Assembly (NCBI GenBank): GCA_003485885.1 | Contig: DNHM01000294.1 | Coordinates: forward strand, 8,517-15,936 | Source of the DNA: Acidimicrobiaceae bacterium | GTDB taxonomy: Bacteria > Actinomycetota > Acidimicrobiia > Acidimicrobiales > UBA10347 | DNA length: 7,420 bases | Direction of reading: 5' to 3' | Shown here: positions 1 through 6,366 of the stretch, piece after piece | Layout: every line of letters starts with the position of its first letter | How positions within the stretch are numbered: the stretch's first letter is position 1 | Position numbers and translations under genes: made by a program | The notes under the pieces: model-generated | What the model was told of the DNA's origin: nothing | What the model saw: the letters and a program-made list of their open reading frames with translations, nothing else | The model's database searches: none

Positions 1-1341
1 CGCACCAACGATGTCGGCATCGTGATCTACCCCGGCACGAGTTCGCCCGGATGTGTCGACTTCGAGCCGTGGGCATCCAAGGGCAACAATCTCACGATCC
101 TGGACTACGCCGAGGCTCGCGCCGCCGAAGGAGCCGGCCGCATCACCGCGGATCAGCTGCTGCGTATCGAGACCAACATCATGCCCGGCAGCGGCACCTG
201 CGGCGCCATGTTCACCGCCAACACGATCAGCACCATCACCGAAGCAATGGGCATGATGTTGCCCATGGGCGCGTCCCACCCGGCCGACATCGATGCCACC
301 AGCAACCTGCACGACGATGTCCTGAGCCAGATCGGGCCGACCGTCGACGCTCTCATCGCCGCACTCGAAACCGGGCTTCGACCCCGCGATATCATGACCA
401 TGCAGGCGTTCGAAAACGCCATCACCACCGCCTATGCCATGGGCGGCTCGACCAACATGTTCCTGCACCTGCTGGCGATCGCCCGAGAAGCCGACGTGCC
501 GCTCACGATCGAACACATCCAACAGGTCGGCGAACGGGTGCCGCTCATCGCCAACCTGCAACCACACGGTCCGTACGCGATGGTGTCGCTCCACCAGGTT
601 GGCGGCGTGCCGGTGGTGATGAAGGAACTGCTGCGTGCCGGCCTACTTCATGGCGACGCGATGACGATCACCGGCAAAACCGTGGCCGAGAACCTGGCCG
701 ACGTGCCAACGCTCGACGAACTCGGCGACCAAGACATCGTGTTGCCGGCCGCTACACCGATCGCCCCAGCCAACAATCACATCACCGTGCTCACCGGCAA
801 CCTGGCACCCGAGAGTTGTGTGCTCAAGCTCGGTGGCAAGACCCTGGACAACGGCAGCTTCACCGGCCCCGCCCGAGTGTTCGAAAGCGAACGCGACACC
901 ATGGACGCGATCCGCGCCGGCCAGATCACGCACGGCGATGTCATCGTCGTGCGCAACGTTGGACCCGTCGGAGAACCCGGCATGCCCGAGATGGTCATGC
1001 TCACCATCGAGCTCCAAGGGCGGGGTCTCGGCAAGGATGTCGCCCTCATCACCGACGGCCGTTTCTCGGGTGTATCCCACGGCATCCTGATCGGGCACGT
1101 GTCGCCCGAAGCCGCTCGTGGCGGTCCCATCGCGGTCGTCCACGATGGCGACTCGATCACCATCGACCCCGCAACGCGCACCGTGACACTGGACATCGAC
1201 GACGACGAACTCGCACAACGAATGCAACAGTGGACCGCGCCGCCACTACCGGCCGACGTGCGCCCCGGTTCGGTCCGCGAGAAATACACCCGGCTGGTGT
1301 CGTCAGCCCACCACGGCTGCGTCCTCCACCCCCTCGGGTAG
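1..1341 (+). CDS. ilvD: Dihydroxy-acid dehydratase-like protein (IlvD/Edd family), 5' end outside window
   Basis: The reading frame is open from base 1 and ends at TAG 1339-1341, giving 446 visible residues. Family members are about 560-615 residues, so roughly 150 N-terminal residues, including the first two cluster cysteines, lie upstream. Visible family signatures are [11 protein letters not shown] (cluster cysteine codon 199-201), [17 protein letters not shown], a [15 protein letters not shown] segment, [16 protein letters not shown], and TDGRFSG (serine codon 1066-1068, the loop whose serine is proposed as the general base) followed by [14 protein letters not shown]. In the family these enzymes bind an Fe-S cluster and Mg2+ and dehydrate 2,3-dihydroxy acids. 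IlvD makes the 2-keto acid precursors of valine, isoleucine and leucine in the cytoplasm. The CGAMFTANT cysteine motif is more like IlvD than the sugar-acid dehydratases, where this region reads differently. The segment near 31-60 (YPGTSSPGC) departs from the usual IlvD pattern, so a paralogue with another hydroxy-acid substrate remains possible. No other ilv gene is visible. Family assignment is firm; exact substrate less so. Confidence 0.88.
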   Translation, partial: RTNDVGIVIYPGTSSPGCVDFEPWASKGNNLTILDYAEARAAEGAGRITADQLLRIETNIMPGSGTCGAMFTANTISTITEAMGMMLPMGASHPADIDATSNLHDDVLSQIGPTVDALIAALETGLRPRDIMTMQAFENAITTAYAMGGSTNMFLHLLAIAREADVPLTIEHIQQVGERVPLIANLQPHGPYAMVSLHQVGGVPVVMKELLRAGLLHGDAMTITGKTVAENLADVPTLDELGDQDIVLPAATPIAPANNHITVLTGNLAPESCVLKLGGKTLDNGSFTGPARVFESERDTMDAIRAGQITHGDVIVVRNVGPVGEPGMPEMVMLTIELQGRGLGKDVALITDGRFSGVSHGILIGHVSPEAARGGPIAVVHDGDSITIDPATRTVTLDIDDDELAQRMQQWTAPPLPADVRPGSVREKYTRLVSSAHHGCVLHPLG

Positions 1342-1409
1342 ACACTTCACGATCGGCCAACGGCTGGTCGATGAGAAGAGCGAAACATCAGCCTGCAGGT
1401 GCACAGAGC

Positions 1410-1415
1410 TAACGT
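1410..1415 (+). promoter_or_regulatory. Possible -10 element (TAACGT) for a leaderless SCO6745-family transcript
   Basis: TAACGT fits the loose actinobacterial TAnnnT pattern and ends eight bases before ATG 1424, so initiation could fall at or next to the start codon. That would explain the lack of a Shine-Dalgarno sequence. No convincing -35 lies at the usual distance, and this short motif is easily found by chance. Confidence 0.2.
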
Positions 1416-1423
1416 CGATCGGC

Positions 1424-2181
1424 ATGACGACCTTGACAACGATCGATGTGGCCCAAGCCACCGGCAAGCCAATCCTCGAATTTGGACGGGCGTGGATGGT
1501 GTCGCCCGCCACTGCGGCCCGGGCTGCCGAACTCGAACTGGTCGCTTCCGGGCGATTCGGGTTCTGGGTCAGCGGACGCGCCGGGGTGCTCGGTGACGTG
1601 GACCCATCGGTCGCTGCATCTGCACTTGGGTTCATGGCACCGAGCGCAGTGCGCGAATACTGGAGCGTTCGGCCCGCCTCGCTCTCGGCGTGGGATGCAG
1701 CTCTTGCATGGTTCGGCTGTGCCGCTACATGGGGCCGCAACGCACTGACCGTTATGCCAGAAGCCGACGGTTGGCAGATCTGGCTCGCAAGGTCATCGAC
1801 CATGCTGATCTCTCCATCGGCACGCTGTTCGCCGGCTCCACGCTCATACCACTTCCCGGCGACGCCGCCGGCGACGCGACCATCAACCTGAATGTGCTGC
1901 GTGAACTCCGAGGCGGCGCACATCTGGCGGCTTGCCATGCGGCCGGCCTTGGACCACACGCCACAATCATGTCCACCGACGACCCGGTGCGAGCCGGTTC
2001 GGCATGGGCCGAAGGTTTCGGATGGCGTGCACCACACCCGACACCGGACCCAGAAGCCAGGGTCCGGGTCGAGGAGTTGACCACCATCGCCACCGCCCGG
2101 TCCTTCGAACCACTCGAGCCGGCCGAACGAGCCGACTTCGTTGAGCTGGTCGCCGCAGCCCGAGCGTGCCTGACCGACTGA
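1424..2181 (+). pseudogene. SCO6745-family protein, split by an apparent -1 frameshift
   Basis: Two overlapping frames together give one protein of about 252 residues, close to the family's usual length. The first part (ATG 1424, open to a stop at 1889-1891) carries the N-terminal half, including SGRAGVLGDVDPSVAAS, a family-like segment, and ATWGRNAL. The second part, in the frame one base back (open from 1597, stop TGA 2179-2181), carries RRLADLARKVIDHAD, LFAGSTLIPLPGDA, NVLRELRGGAHLAA and the C-terminal PAERADFVELVAAA. These are the conserved blocks of the SCO6745 family, in the right order. Beyond about 1750 the first frame loses family resemblance. Re-reading one base near 1747 would give GRNALDRYARSRRLADL, a smooth join. 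The family is typical of actinobacteria and has no firmly established function; a helix-turn-helix-like fold has been assigned to it. A real mutation, an assembly error or programmed frameshifting could each explain the split. No strong ribosome-binding site precedes ATG 1424. If the break is real, the gene is probably non-functional. Confidence 0.75.
1742..1773 (+). other. Frameshift junction in the SCO6745-family gene
   Basis: Family resemblance switches here from the frame of ATG 1424 to the frame one base back. The upstream frame is convincing through WGRNAL (codons 1730-1747). The downstream frame is convincing from RRLADL (codons starting 1765). Both frames are open throughout 1597-1891, so stop codons cannot place the break exactly. 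No X-XXY-YYZ slippery heptamer or long homopolymer is visible in the interval, which argues against programmed -1 frameshifting and for a lost base, either biological or technical. Confidence 0.7.
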
Positions 2182-2236
2182 CAACTGCAATCCGTCAACC
2201 CACGAGGATGCACCCCGCAGTCGTCGGTGAACCACA

Positions 2237-2641
2237 ATGGGCCCCGTGGATGACGACGACAGAAACCGCCAGGCAATGGCATCGGCGGCAAACGCTGCGT
2301 ACTACGACGCGTTCGAACGCAAGGACTTTGCGACCATGTCCAGCCTGTGGGAACCAAGCGACCGGACCGTGTGCACCCACCCGGGATGGCCACCCATCCA
2401 CGGAACCGACAAGATCCTGCAGTCTTATGCCAGCATCTTCAACGGGCCGCAAACCCTGCAGTTCATCTTGACCAACGAGCTGGTCGTGGCCGATGGAACG
2501 CTCGCCTATGTCTCAATCGATGAGAACCTGGTCGACGAAAGCGGATCGACCTCGTCCACGTCGGGCCTCAACATCTTTAGCTGGAACGATGGCCGATGGC
2601 TGATGGTTGTGCACCACGCCTCGCCAATCATGAGTCGTTGA
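2237..2641 (+). CDS. SnoaL/NTF2-like family protein
   Basis: This gene encodes 134 residues and ends at TGA 2639-2641. It matches the small alpha+beta-barrel NTF2-like fold (SnoaL_3 type, also annotated as nuclear transport factor 2 family). There is an N-terminal helix (AANAAYYDAFERKDFATM, residues about 17-34), then the diagnostic CTHPGWPPIHG (46-56) and the terminal strand GRWLMVVHHASPI (119-131). The HPGW and HHASP signatures line the pocket in this subfamily. Members can be enzymes, ligand binders or stress-linked proteins, so a specific reaction cannot be assigned. No signal peptide or membrane segment is seen, so the protein is probably cytoplasmic. ATG 2237 is taken as the start, but the acidic N-terminus (MGPVDDDDRN) is poorly conserved. 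GTG 2246 or ATG 2276 (M14, just before the conserved helix) are possible. There is no clear ribosome-binding site at any of them. It follows the split SCO6745-family gene by 55 bp and could be co-transcribed with it. Confidence 0.85.
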   Translation: MGPVDDDDRNRQAMASAANAAYYDAFERKDFATMSSLWEPSDRTVCTHPGWPPIHGTDKILQSYASIFNGPQTLQFILTNELVVADGTLAYVSIDENLVDESGSTSSTSGLNIFSWNDGRWLMVVHHASPIMSR

Positions 2642-2656
2642 ACCACACACCCCCGC

Positions 2657-2668
2657 TGCTTCGAAGCA
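2657..2668. repeat. 12-bp perfect palindrome TGCTTCGAAGCA
   Basis: The 12 bases equal their own reverse complement. The palindrome begins 16 bases after the stop codon of the SnoaL/NTF2-like gene. It could be an operator half-site pair or part of transcript-end structure. The hairpin it could form is short and has no T-tract after it, so it is not a classical terminator. Confidence 0.45.
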
Positions 2669-2758
2669 TGAGGCATGCACTGTTCACCGGAGAAGAGGGA
2701 CTCGCAGCCCGACACATGACGTTGGCTGCGGCATAGACCTGTCGCATAACCCTGTGCG

Positions 2759-2776
2759 CTCCGGGTTCGGCCGGAG
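2759..2776 (+). terminator. Candidate GC-rich hairpin terminator without U-tract
   Basis: CTCCGG (2759-2764) pairs perfectly with CCGGAG (2771-2776) across the 6-nt loop GTTCGG. A second stem, CGCAGCC (2703-2709) with GGCTGCG (2724-2730), lies just upstream. Actinobacteria often use GC-rich hairpins without a U-run, so these may end transcripts from the SnoaL/NTF2-like gene. Neither is followed by a T-tract, and their function is unproven. Confidence 0.3.
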
Positions 2777-2823
2777 GACCTTGTGCACTGGTCGCCGCGA
2801 GTTCGACGTGACCGCCCACCTCA

Positions 2824-2879
2824 CGGTGACACGAATTCTGAAACCTATCGGCGGCACCCTGGAGTGTTTTTTGTCACCG
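2824..2879. repeat. Spaced inverted repeat CGGTGACA / TGTCACCG
   Basis: The arms at 2824-2831 and 2872-2879 are perfect 8-bp reverse complements separated by 40 bases. The right arm overlaps the end of the run of six T at 2867-2872. The spacing is long for a simple hairpin. A pair of regulator binding sites with a roughly 48-bp centre-to-centre distance, or chance, are alternatives. It lies 110-165 bases upstream of the SNF2 gene. Confidence 0.4.
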
Positions 2880-2940
2880 CCTGATCGGGCGCGACGCCGC
2901 CCCTCCAACCGGAAGGCGAGATCCGGCCGCCATCGAAGCC

Positions 2941-2969
2941 TTGGCCTTGCCGCTGGGCTGACCTAACGT
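2941..2969 (+). promoter_or_regulatory. Weak promoter candidate for the SNF2-family gene
   Basis: TTGGCC (2941-2946) and TAACGT (2964-2969) are separated by 17 bases. They match the consensus -35 and -10 hexamers at four and three positions. The -10 fits the looser actinobacterial TAnnnT form. The predicted transcript would start near 2976, leaving a leader of about 13 bases before ATG 2989. This is a pattern match only. Confidence 0.25.
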
Positions 2970-2988
2970 TTGGGACCTGAACGGCGAG

Positions 2989-5184
2989 ATGACAGACCCA
3001 CCCGGCACAGACACACCCGGCACAGACCCACGCGACATTGTGCGCGAAGCGCAACGGTTGGCAGCAGAGGCCGCGTTCCTGTTGCAGGCACTGGCGTCTG
3101 CGGAGACCGCTGCCCAAGACGCTTACGGTCACATCGTTGAACCACAGGTTCAGGCCCGCCTTGCTGCGATGCCGATCGATGCGTTGCAGCAGGCGACCGA
3201 ACGTGCGCTTCGAGTAGGCGCCGTCGAGGACGCTGGTCTGCGCACCGTGCTGTCCGTCCGCCAAGCCAGCCGCCACCAACTCGAAGCGATCAAGGGCGTC
3301 GGACCCAAAACGTCCGGCCAACTCATCGCCGCCGCTCACCAGTTGGAAGACGCCGTTCGCCGCTCGACCAAGGTCCGTTTCGACGTCGAAACCCAGCCTC
3401 CACAACACGCCGACCTGTTGCAGGCGCTCGGCTCGCTCGCAACCATCCAAGAAGCGGTCGACCCGATCCGCCCCCAGCTCGTGGCGCTTGCCAGCTCGAT
3501 CAGTGCCGACTTGGAGACGGCCCGACTGCAGACACGACCTGTCCGCCGATTCTTCGCCGGGCGCCGTCGGAAAGAAGCCTCCCAGGCGGCCCTGCATCGA
3601 CTCGCTCGCGTTGTCGACGCAACAACTACGACCGGTCTCGCAGCTCAGATCCAGGCGGCGAACGAAGCCGTCGATCGGAAGGCCAACGCCAGGCTTGACC
3701 TTTGGGCTGACTACCTGTCCCGGCCCATCTTCTACAACGGCGTGCTGGCCGAGCTCACCGGCGCCGCCGACACCGATGCAGCGCGAGGGTTCCTTCCGAC
3801 CGAACTGGTGCAACGCATCAAAGCAGTAGAGCTCGACCAGAGCCTTCTCGATGTGTCCTTACGCGGCTACCAGGCATTTGGCGCCAAGTTCGCCTTGGCC
3901 CAGGTGCGCACCATCCTGGGAGACGAAATGGGCTTGGGTAAGACGATCCAAGCGCTCGCCGTGCTGTGCCATCTGCAAGCCAAGGGCTACAAACACTTCC
4001 TCGTGGTATGCCCGGCGAGTGTGCTGGCCAATTGGGAACACGAAACTGCTCGCCACACCCACCTCGACCGTGTCGTGCGACTCCATGGCCCCGACCGCGC
4101 CGCCAGCATCAAGGACTGGGAACAACACGGAGGCGTCGCGATCACGACTTTCGGCACACTCAGCCGCATCGACGTACCAGCGATCGACGTGGCTGCCATC
4201 GTTGTCGACGAGGCCCACTACGTGAAGAACCCCGACGCCAAACGCACCCAAGCCCTGGAAAGGTGGCTGGTCACACCCAGTTACACGATGCTCATGAGCG
4301 GCACACCAATGGAGAACCGGGTCGATGAGTTCAAAGCACTCGTGACCATGGTGCGACCCGACGTAGCCCGCAGCATCGACCCGAACGCTGGGCTCGCAGG
4401 CGCGGATGCATTCCGTAAGGCTGTGGCACCCGTCTACCTACGCAGGAATCAAGAAGACGTACTCGACGAGCTTCCCGACAAGATCGAGACTGACGAATGG
4501 ATCACACTCGACGGCATCTCGTTCGACACCTACCGCGAAGCTGTTGCCGGTGGGAACTTCATGGCCATGCGCCGGGCCGCGTTCATGACGCCGAATCCCG
4601 AGGACTCACCCAAACTCTTCCGACTGCGCGAGATCGTGGCCGAGGCGGTTGCCAACGGGCGCAAGGTGATCGTGTTCTCCTACTTCCGAGACGTGCTCGA
4701 CCGCACCGCCGACGCGCTCGGAGGCCAAGTCATCGGCCAGATCAACGGCACCGTTCCCGCCAGTGAGCGGCAAGCGCTCATCGACCGGTTCACCGAACAT
4801 CTCGAGCCGTGTGTACTCATCAGCCAGATCGAAGCAGGCGGAGTTGGCCTGAACATCCAAGCCGCGTCAGTGGTGATCATCACCGAACCTCAGTGGAAAC
4901 CGAGCACCGAAGAGCAGGCGATCGCCCGCAGCCATCGCATGGGCCAAACCCGAACGGTCGACGTCCACCGCCTGCTCACCGAAGACAGCGTCGACGAACA
5001 CATGGTCCAGGTTCTTGCCCGCAAGTCGGCACTGTTCGCCGACTACGCACGCGAGAGTCATCTACGAGACGCAGCGCCCGGCGCCATCGACATCACGAAC
5101 CCAGACGCGATCGACGCAGCCATCTCGGACACCCAGAACGAAGCCGAAATCATCGCCACCGAACAACGTCGCCTGGGCATATGA
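2989..5184 (+). CDS. SNF2-family helicase/ATPase with N-terminal helix-hairpin-helix region
   Basis: This gene encodes 731 residues and ends at TGA 5182-5184. The C-terminal two thirds is a SNF2 ATPase: LRGYQ (291-295), motif I DEMGLGKT (312-319, Lys318), VVCPASVLANWE, motif II DEAH (407-410), motif III SGTPMEN (437-443), KVIVFSYF, motif V GGVGLN (617-622) and motif VI QAIARSHRMGQ (643-653). All key residues for ATP binding and hydrolysis are present. SNF2 proteins are double-stranded DNA translocases that remodel protein-DNA complexes rather than unwinding strands. The first 290 residues are not a standard SNF2 part. They include a helix-hairpin-helix (about 93-119, core GVGPKT 103-108), typical of non-specific DNA binding, and a basic patch (RRFFAGRRRK, 186-195). 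The protein has no signal peptide and acts in the cytoplasm on DNA. ATG 2989 is the first start, preceded by only a weak GGCGAG next to it. The N-terminus begins with a PGTD repeat. A role in repair, in restarting stalled replication, or as the motor of a defence system could be imagined, but no partner gene is adjacent. Confidence 0.93.
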   Translation: MTDPPGTDTPGTDPRDIVREAQRLAAEAAFLLQALASAETAAQDAYGHIVEPQVQARLAAMPIDALQQATERALRVGAVEDAGLRTVLSVRQASRHQLEAIKGVGPKTSGQLIAAAHQLEDAVRRSTKVRFDVETQPPQHADLLQALGSLATIQEAVDPIRPQLVALASSISADLETARLQTRPVRRFFAGRRRKEASQAALHRLARVVDATTTTGLAAQIQAANEAVDRKANARLDLWADYLSRPIFYNGVLAELTGAADTDAARGFLPTELVQRIKAVELDQSLLDVSLRGYQAFGAKFALAQVRTILGDEMGLGKTIQALAVLCHLQAKGYKHFLVVCPASVLANWEHETARHTHLDRVVRLHGPDRAASIKDWEQHGGVAITTFGTLSRIDVPAIDVAAIVVDEAHYVKNPDAKRTQALERWLVTPSYTMLMSGTPMENRVDEFKALVTMVRPDVARSIDPNAGLAGADAFRKAVAPVYLRRNQEDVLDELPDKIETDEWITLDGISFDTYREAVAGGNFMAMRRAAFMTPNPEDSPKLFRLREIVAEAVANGRKVIVFSYFRDVLDRTADALGGQVIGQINGTVPASERQALIDRFTEHLEPCVLISQIEAGGVGLNIQAASVVIITEPQWKPSTEEQAIARSHRMGQTRTVDVHRLLTEDSVDEHMVQVLARKSALFADYARESHLRDAAPGAIDITNPDAIDAAISDTQNEAEIIATEQRRLGI
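3000..3029 (+). repeat. Two-copy 15-bp in-frame tandem repeat at the start of the SNF2 gene
   Basis: Copies at 3000-3014 and 3015-3029 match at 14 of 15 bases and share ACCCGGCACAGAC. In frame they encode PGTDT-PGTDP, a short low-complexity stretch right after the start codon. It probably arose by slippage and is expected to be disordered. Confidence 0.7.
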
Positions 5185-5201
5185 GCCTTGGGGTCTGAGC
5201 A

Positions 5202-5224
5202 GGGGCATCTGAGCACGATGCTCT
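5202..5224. terminator. Hairpin between the convergent SNF2 and DUF3500 genes
   Basis: GCATC (5205-5209) pairs with GATGC (5217-5221) around a 7-nt loop. With G-U pairs allowed on the plus-strand transcript, the stem extends to eight pairs (5202-5224). It fills most of the 38-bp gap between the two convergent stop codons and overlaps the first bases of the DUF3500 stop. There is no T-tract on either side. It could serve as a shared weak terminator, but the stem is modest. Confidence 0.3.
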
Positions 5225-6365
5225 AGTGATCGTGGCGGTCGCGGTGTTGGTGAGTTGCGTGGTGCTCGGCCAGCACGTCGCGACCCCAGTCGTTGTCCAA
5301 GTCACGCCACACCGTGTGCACATGGTTCGCGTTGCGCACTGCGTTCTCATATTCGACCATCAACGATGCGCCTTGCAGCCGGTAATACATCGGATCACCC
5401 GTCTCGGTGCCTCCGGCCCAGAGGAAGTGCACGTCGTGCAGCCGATCGCCTGCATATTTAGCGGCCTGAGCGTCGGCTGCCTCGTCGGCAACCCGGCCTA
5501 CATACAGGTCGAGTAGCGACCGCAGCATCTCGCGTTGCGGGTCATCCAGCGCGCTCGCTGGGATCCCCTTCGGCCGTCGGGAGAAGGCAAGATCTTGCAC
5601 ATGGGCGTCGGTCAAGCCGACAACGCCTCGGAAGTGGGCATCGGCGTTGGCCATGAAATTGTGCAGGCTCTCCTCGAGTCGGCCCCGCCACACGACCGGG
5701 ATCGACAACATGGCATCACCCTCTGTCAGGGTCGTGCGATTCGCTGTGACGATGTCGATCGGAGGTGCAGGCGAAAGTACCGTGAGCCGCCGCTGATCAT
5801 CAGATAATGAGTGCACAAGGTCCCGGGCTAGATCTTCGATTCCACCCAGCGGCCGAAACGGATGGGGCCCAAGCAGTGGCGACGAAGCCGGGTCTGCCCC
5901 GAAGAAACATGGTGTGGTGCCAACGACGTCACCGTCGACGATGGTGAAGTGCAGCGAAATGTGATGGCCACCGAATCGCCACGCCCATGAATCATCGGCC
6001 GGATCGCCGAAGATGGCAATCCAATACAGCAGCGGATCGCGAGCCCGCTCTCGACCAAACGATTGGGACCAACCCTCGATCTGATCCAGCAGATTCTCGA
6101 GCGTCATGATCGCGTTGGCCGTGACATAGCCGGCATGTGACAGACCGGTCGCCAGCAGCTTGTGGGTCAGTCGATGTTGCGTCGGCGACATCTCGAGCAG
6201 CGACAGGCCGCCATGATCGGTTGGCGTGTAGAACCAGGTTTCGCGTTCCTCGTGATCGAATTGCCACCGCAACGCTTCGTGCTGGGCAGGCGAACAGGTG
6301 TCGCTCAACTCGGCAGCGACCTCGGCCATCCGTGCGGCTAACTCTCGACGTGCCATATCGGCCAT
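5223..6365 (-). CDS. DUF3500 domain-containing protein
   Basis: The protein has 380 residues from ATG 6365-6363 to the stop at 5225-5223. It spans the whole DUF3500 (PF12006) pattern: RWQFDHEERETWFYTP (33-48), GLSHAGY (74-80), RDPLLYWIAIFGDP (109-122), WAWRFGGHHISLH (127-139), TPCFFGADPA (151-160), a central segment ending in MLRSLLDLYVG (280-290), FLWAGG (314-319), YYRLQG (327-332) and NHVHTVWRD (347-355), with a His-rich tail (368-380). The family has no established biochemical role. The invariant-looking His pairs suggest a metal site, which is inference. No signal peptide or membrane segment is seen. An upstream in-frame ATG (6410) would add 15 residues overlapping the preceding gene. ATG 6365 is preferred because AGGGAA lies five bases before it, and it starts one base after that gene's stop. 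The spacing implies co-transcription, and probably translational coupling, with the flavin monooxygenase. The tail may be poorly conserved. Confidence 0.88.
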   Translation of the reverse strand: MADMARRELAARMAEVAAELSDTCSPAQHEALRWQFDHEERETWFYTPTDHGGLSLLEMSPTQHRLTHKLLATGLSHAGYVTANAIMTLENLLDQIEGWSQSFGRERARDPLLYWIAIFGDPADDSWAWRFGGHHISLHFTIVDGDVVGTTPCFFGADPASSPLLGPHPFRPLGGIEDLARDLVHSLSDDQRRLTVLSPAPPIDIVTANRTTLTEGDAMLSIPVVWRGRLEESLHNFMANADAHFRGVVGLTDAHVQDLAFSRRPKGIPASALDDPQREMLRSLLDLYVGRVADEAADAQAAKYAGDRLHDVHFLWAGGTETGDPMYYRLQGASLMVEYENAVRNANHVHTVWRDLDNDWGRDVLAEHHATHQHRDRHDH

Positions 6366-6366
6366 G

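Larger units (their letters stand above)
2642..2988. other. 347-bp intergenic region with no supportable gene; several inverted repeats
   Basis: Short open frames exist on both strands, but none encodes a protein I recognise and none has a ribosome-binding site. The stretch holds, in order, a 12-bp perfect palindrome (2657-2668), a 7-bp stem with a 14-nt loop (2703-2730), a 6-bp GC-rich stem with a 6-nt loop (2759-2776), widely spaced 8-bp arms (2824-2831 and 2872-2879) with a run of six T at 2867-2872, and a 5-bp GC stem (2887-2902). A promoter candidate for the SNF2 gene lies at the right end. I recognise no tRNA, riboswitch or known small RNA. Several such repeats are expected by chance in GC-rich DNA. 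Confidence 0.6.

Noticed and set aside
1742..1773. Programmed -1 ribosomal frameshifting in the SCO6745-family gene
   Set aside because: No slippery heptamer, homopolymer or obvious downstream pseudoknot is visible, and I know of no programmed frameshift in this family.
1303..2235. A 310-codon open frame on the minus strand opposite the frameshifted SCO6745-family gene
   Set aside because: Its translation resembles no family I know, and its start lies at no ribosome-binding site. Plus-strand family blocks cover the same DNA, so it is an antisense shadow typical of GC-rich coding DNA.
2754..2966. A 70-codon plus-strand open frame in the intergenic region
   Set aside because: The product is rich in Arg and Pro with no family resemblance, there is no ribosome-binding site, and it runs through the inverted repeats and the promoter candidate.
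2642..2988. tRNA or small structured RNA gene
   Set aside because: I could not find a cloverleaf, a CCA end or any known RNA motif; the stems are short and separated.
2845..3813. A 322-codon minus-strand open frame overlapping the start of the SNF2 gene
   Set aside because: It lies mostly antisense to the SNF2 N-terminal region, whose plus-strand reading contains a recognisable helix-hairpin-helix. The minus-strand product has no recognisable domain.
2989..5184. The SNF2 gene as part of a DISARM-like or other known defence locus
   Set aside because: No methyltransferase, nuclease, DUF1998 or phospholipase D-like partner lies beside it; the visible neighbours are metabolic or uncharacterised genes.
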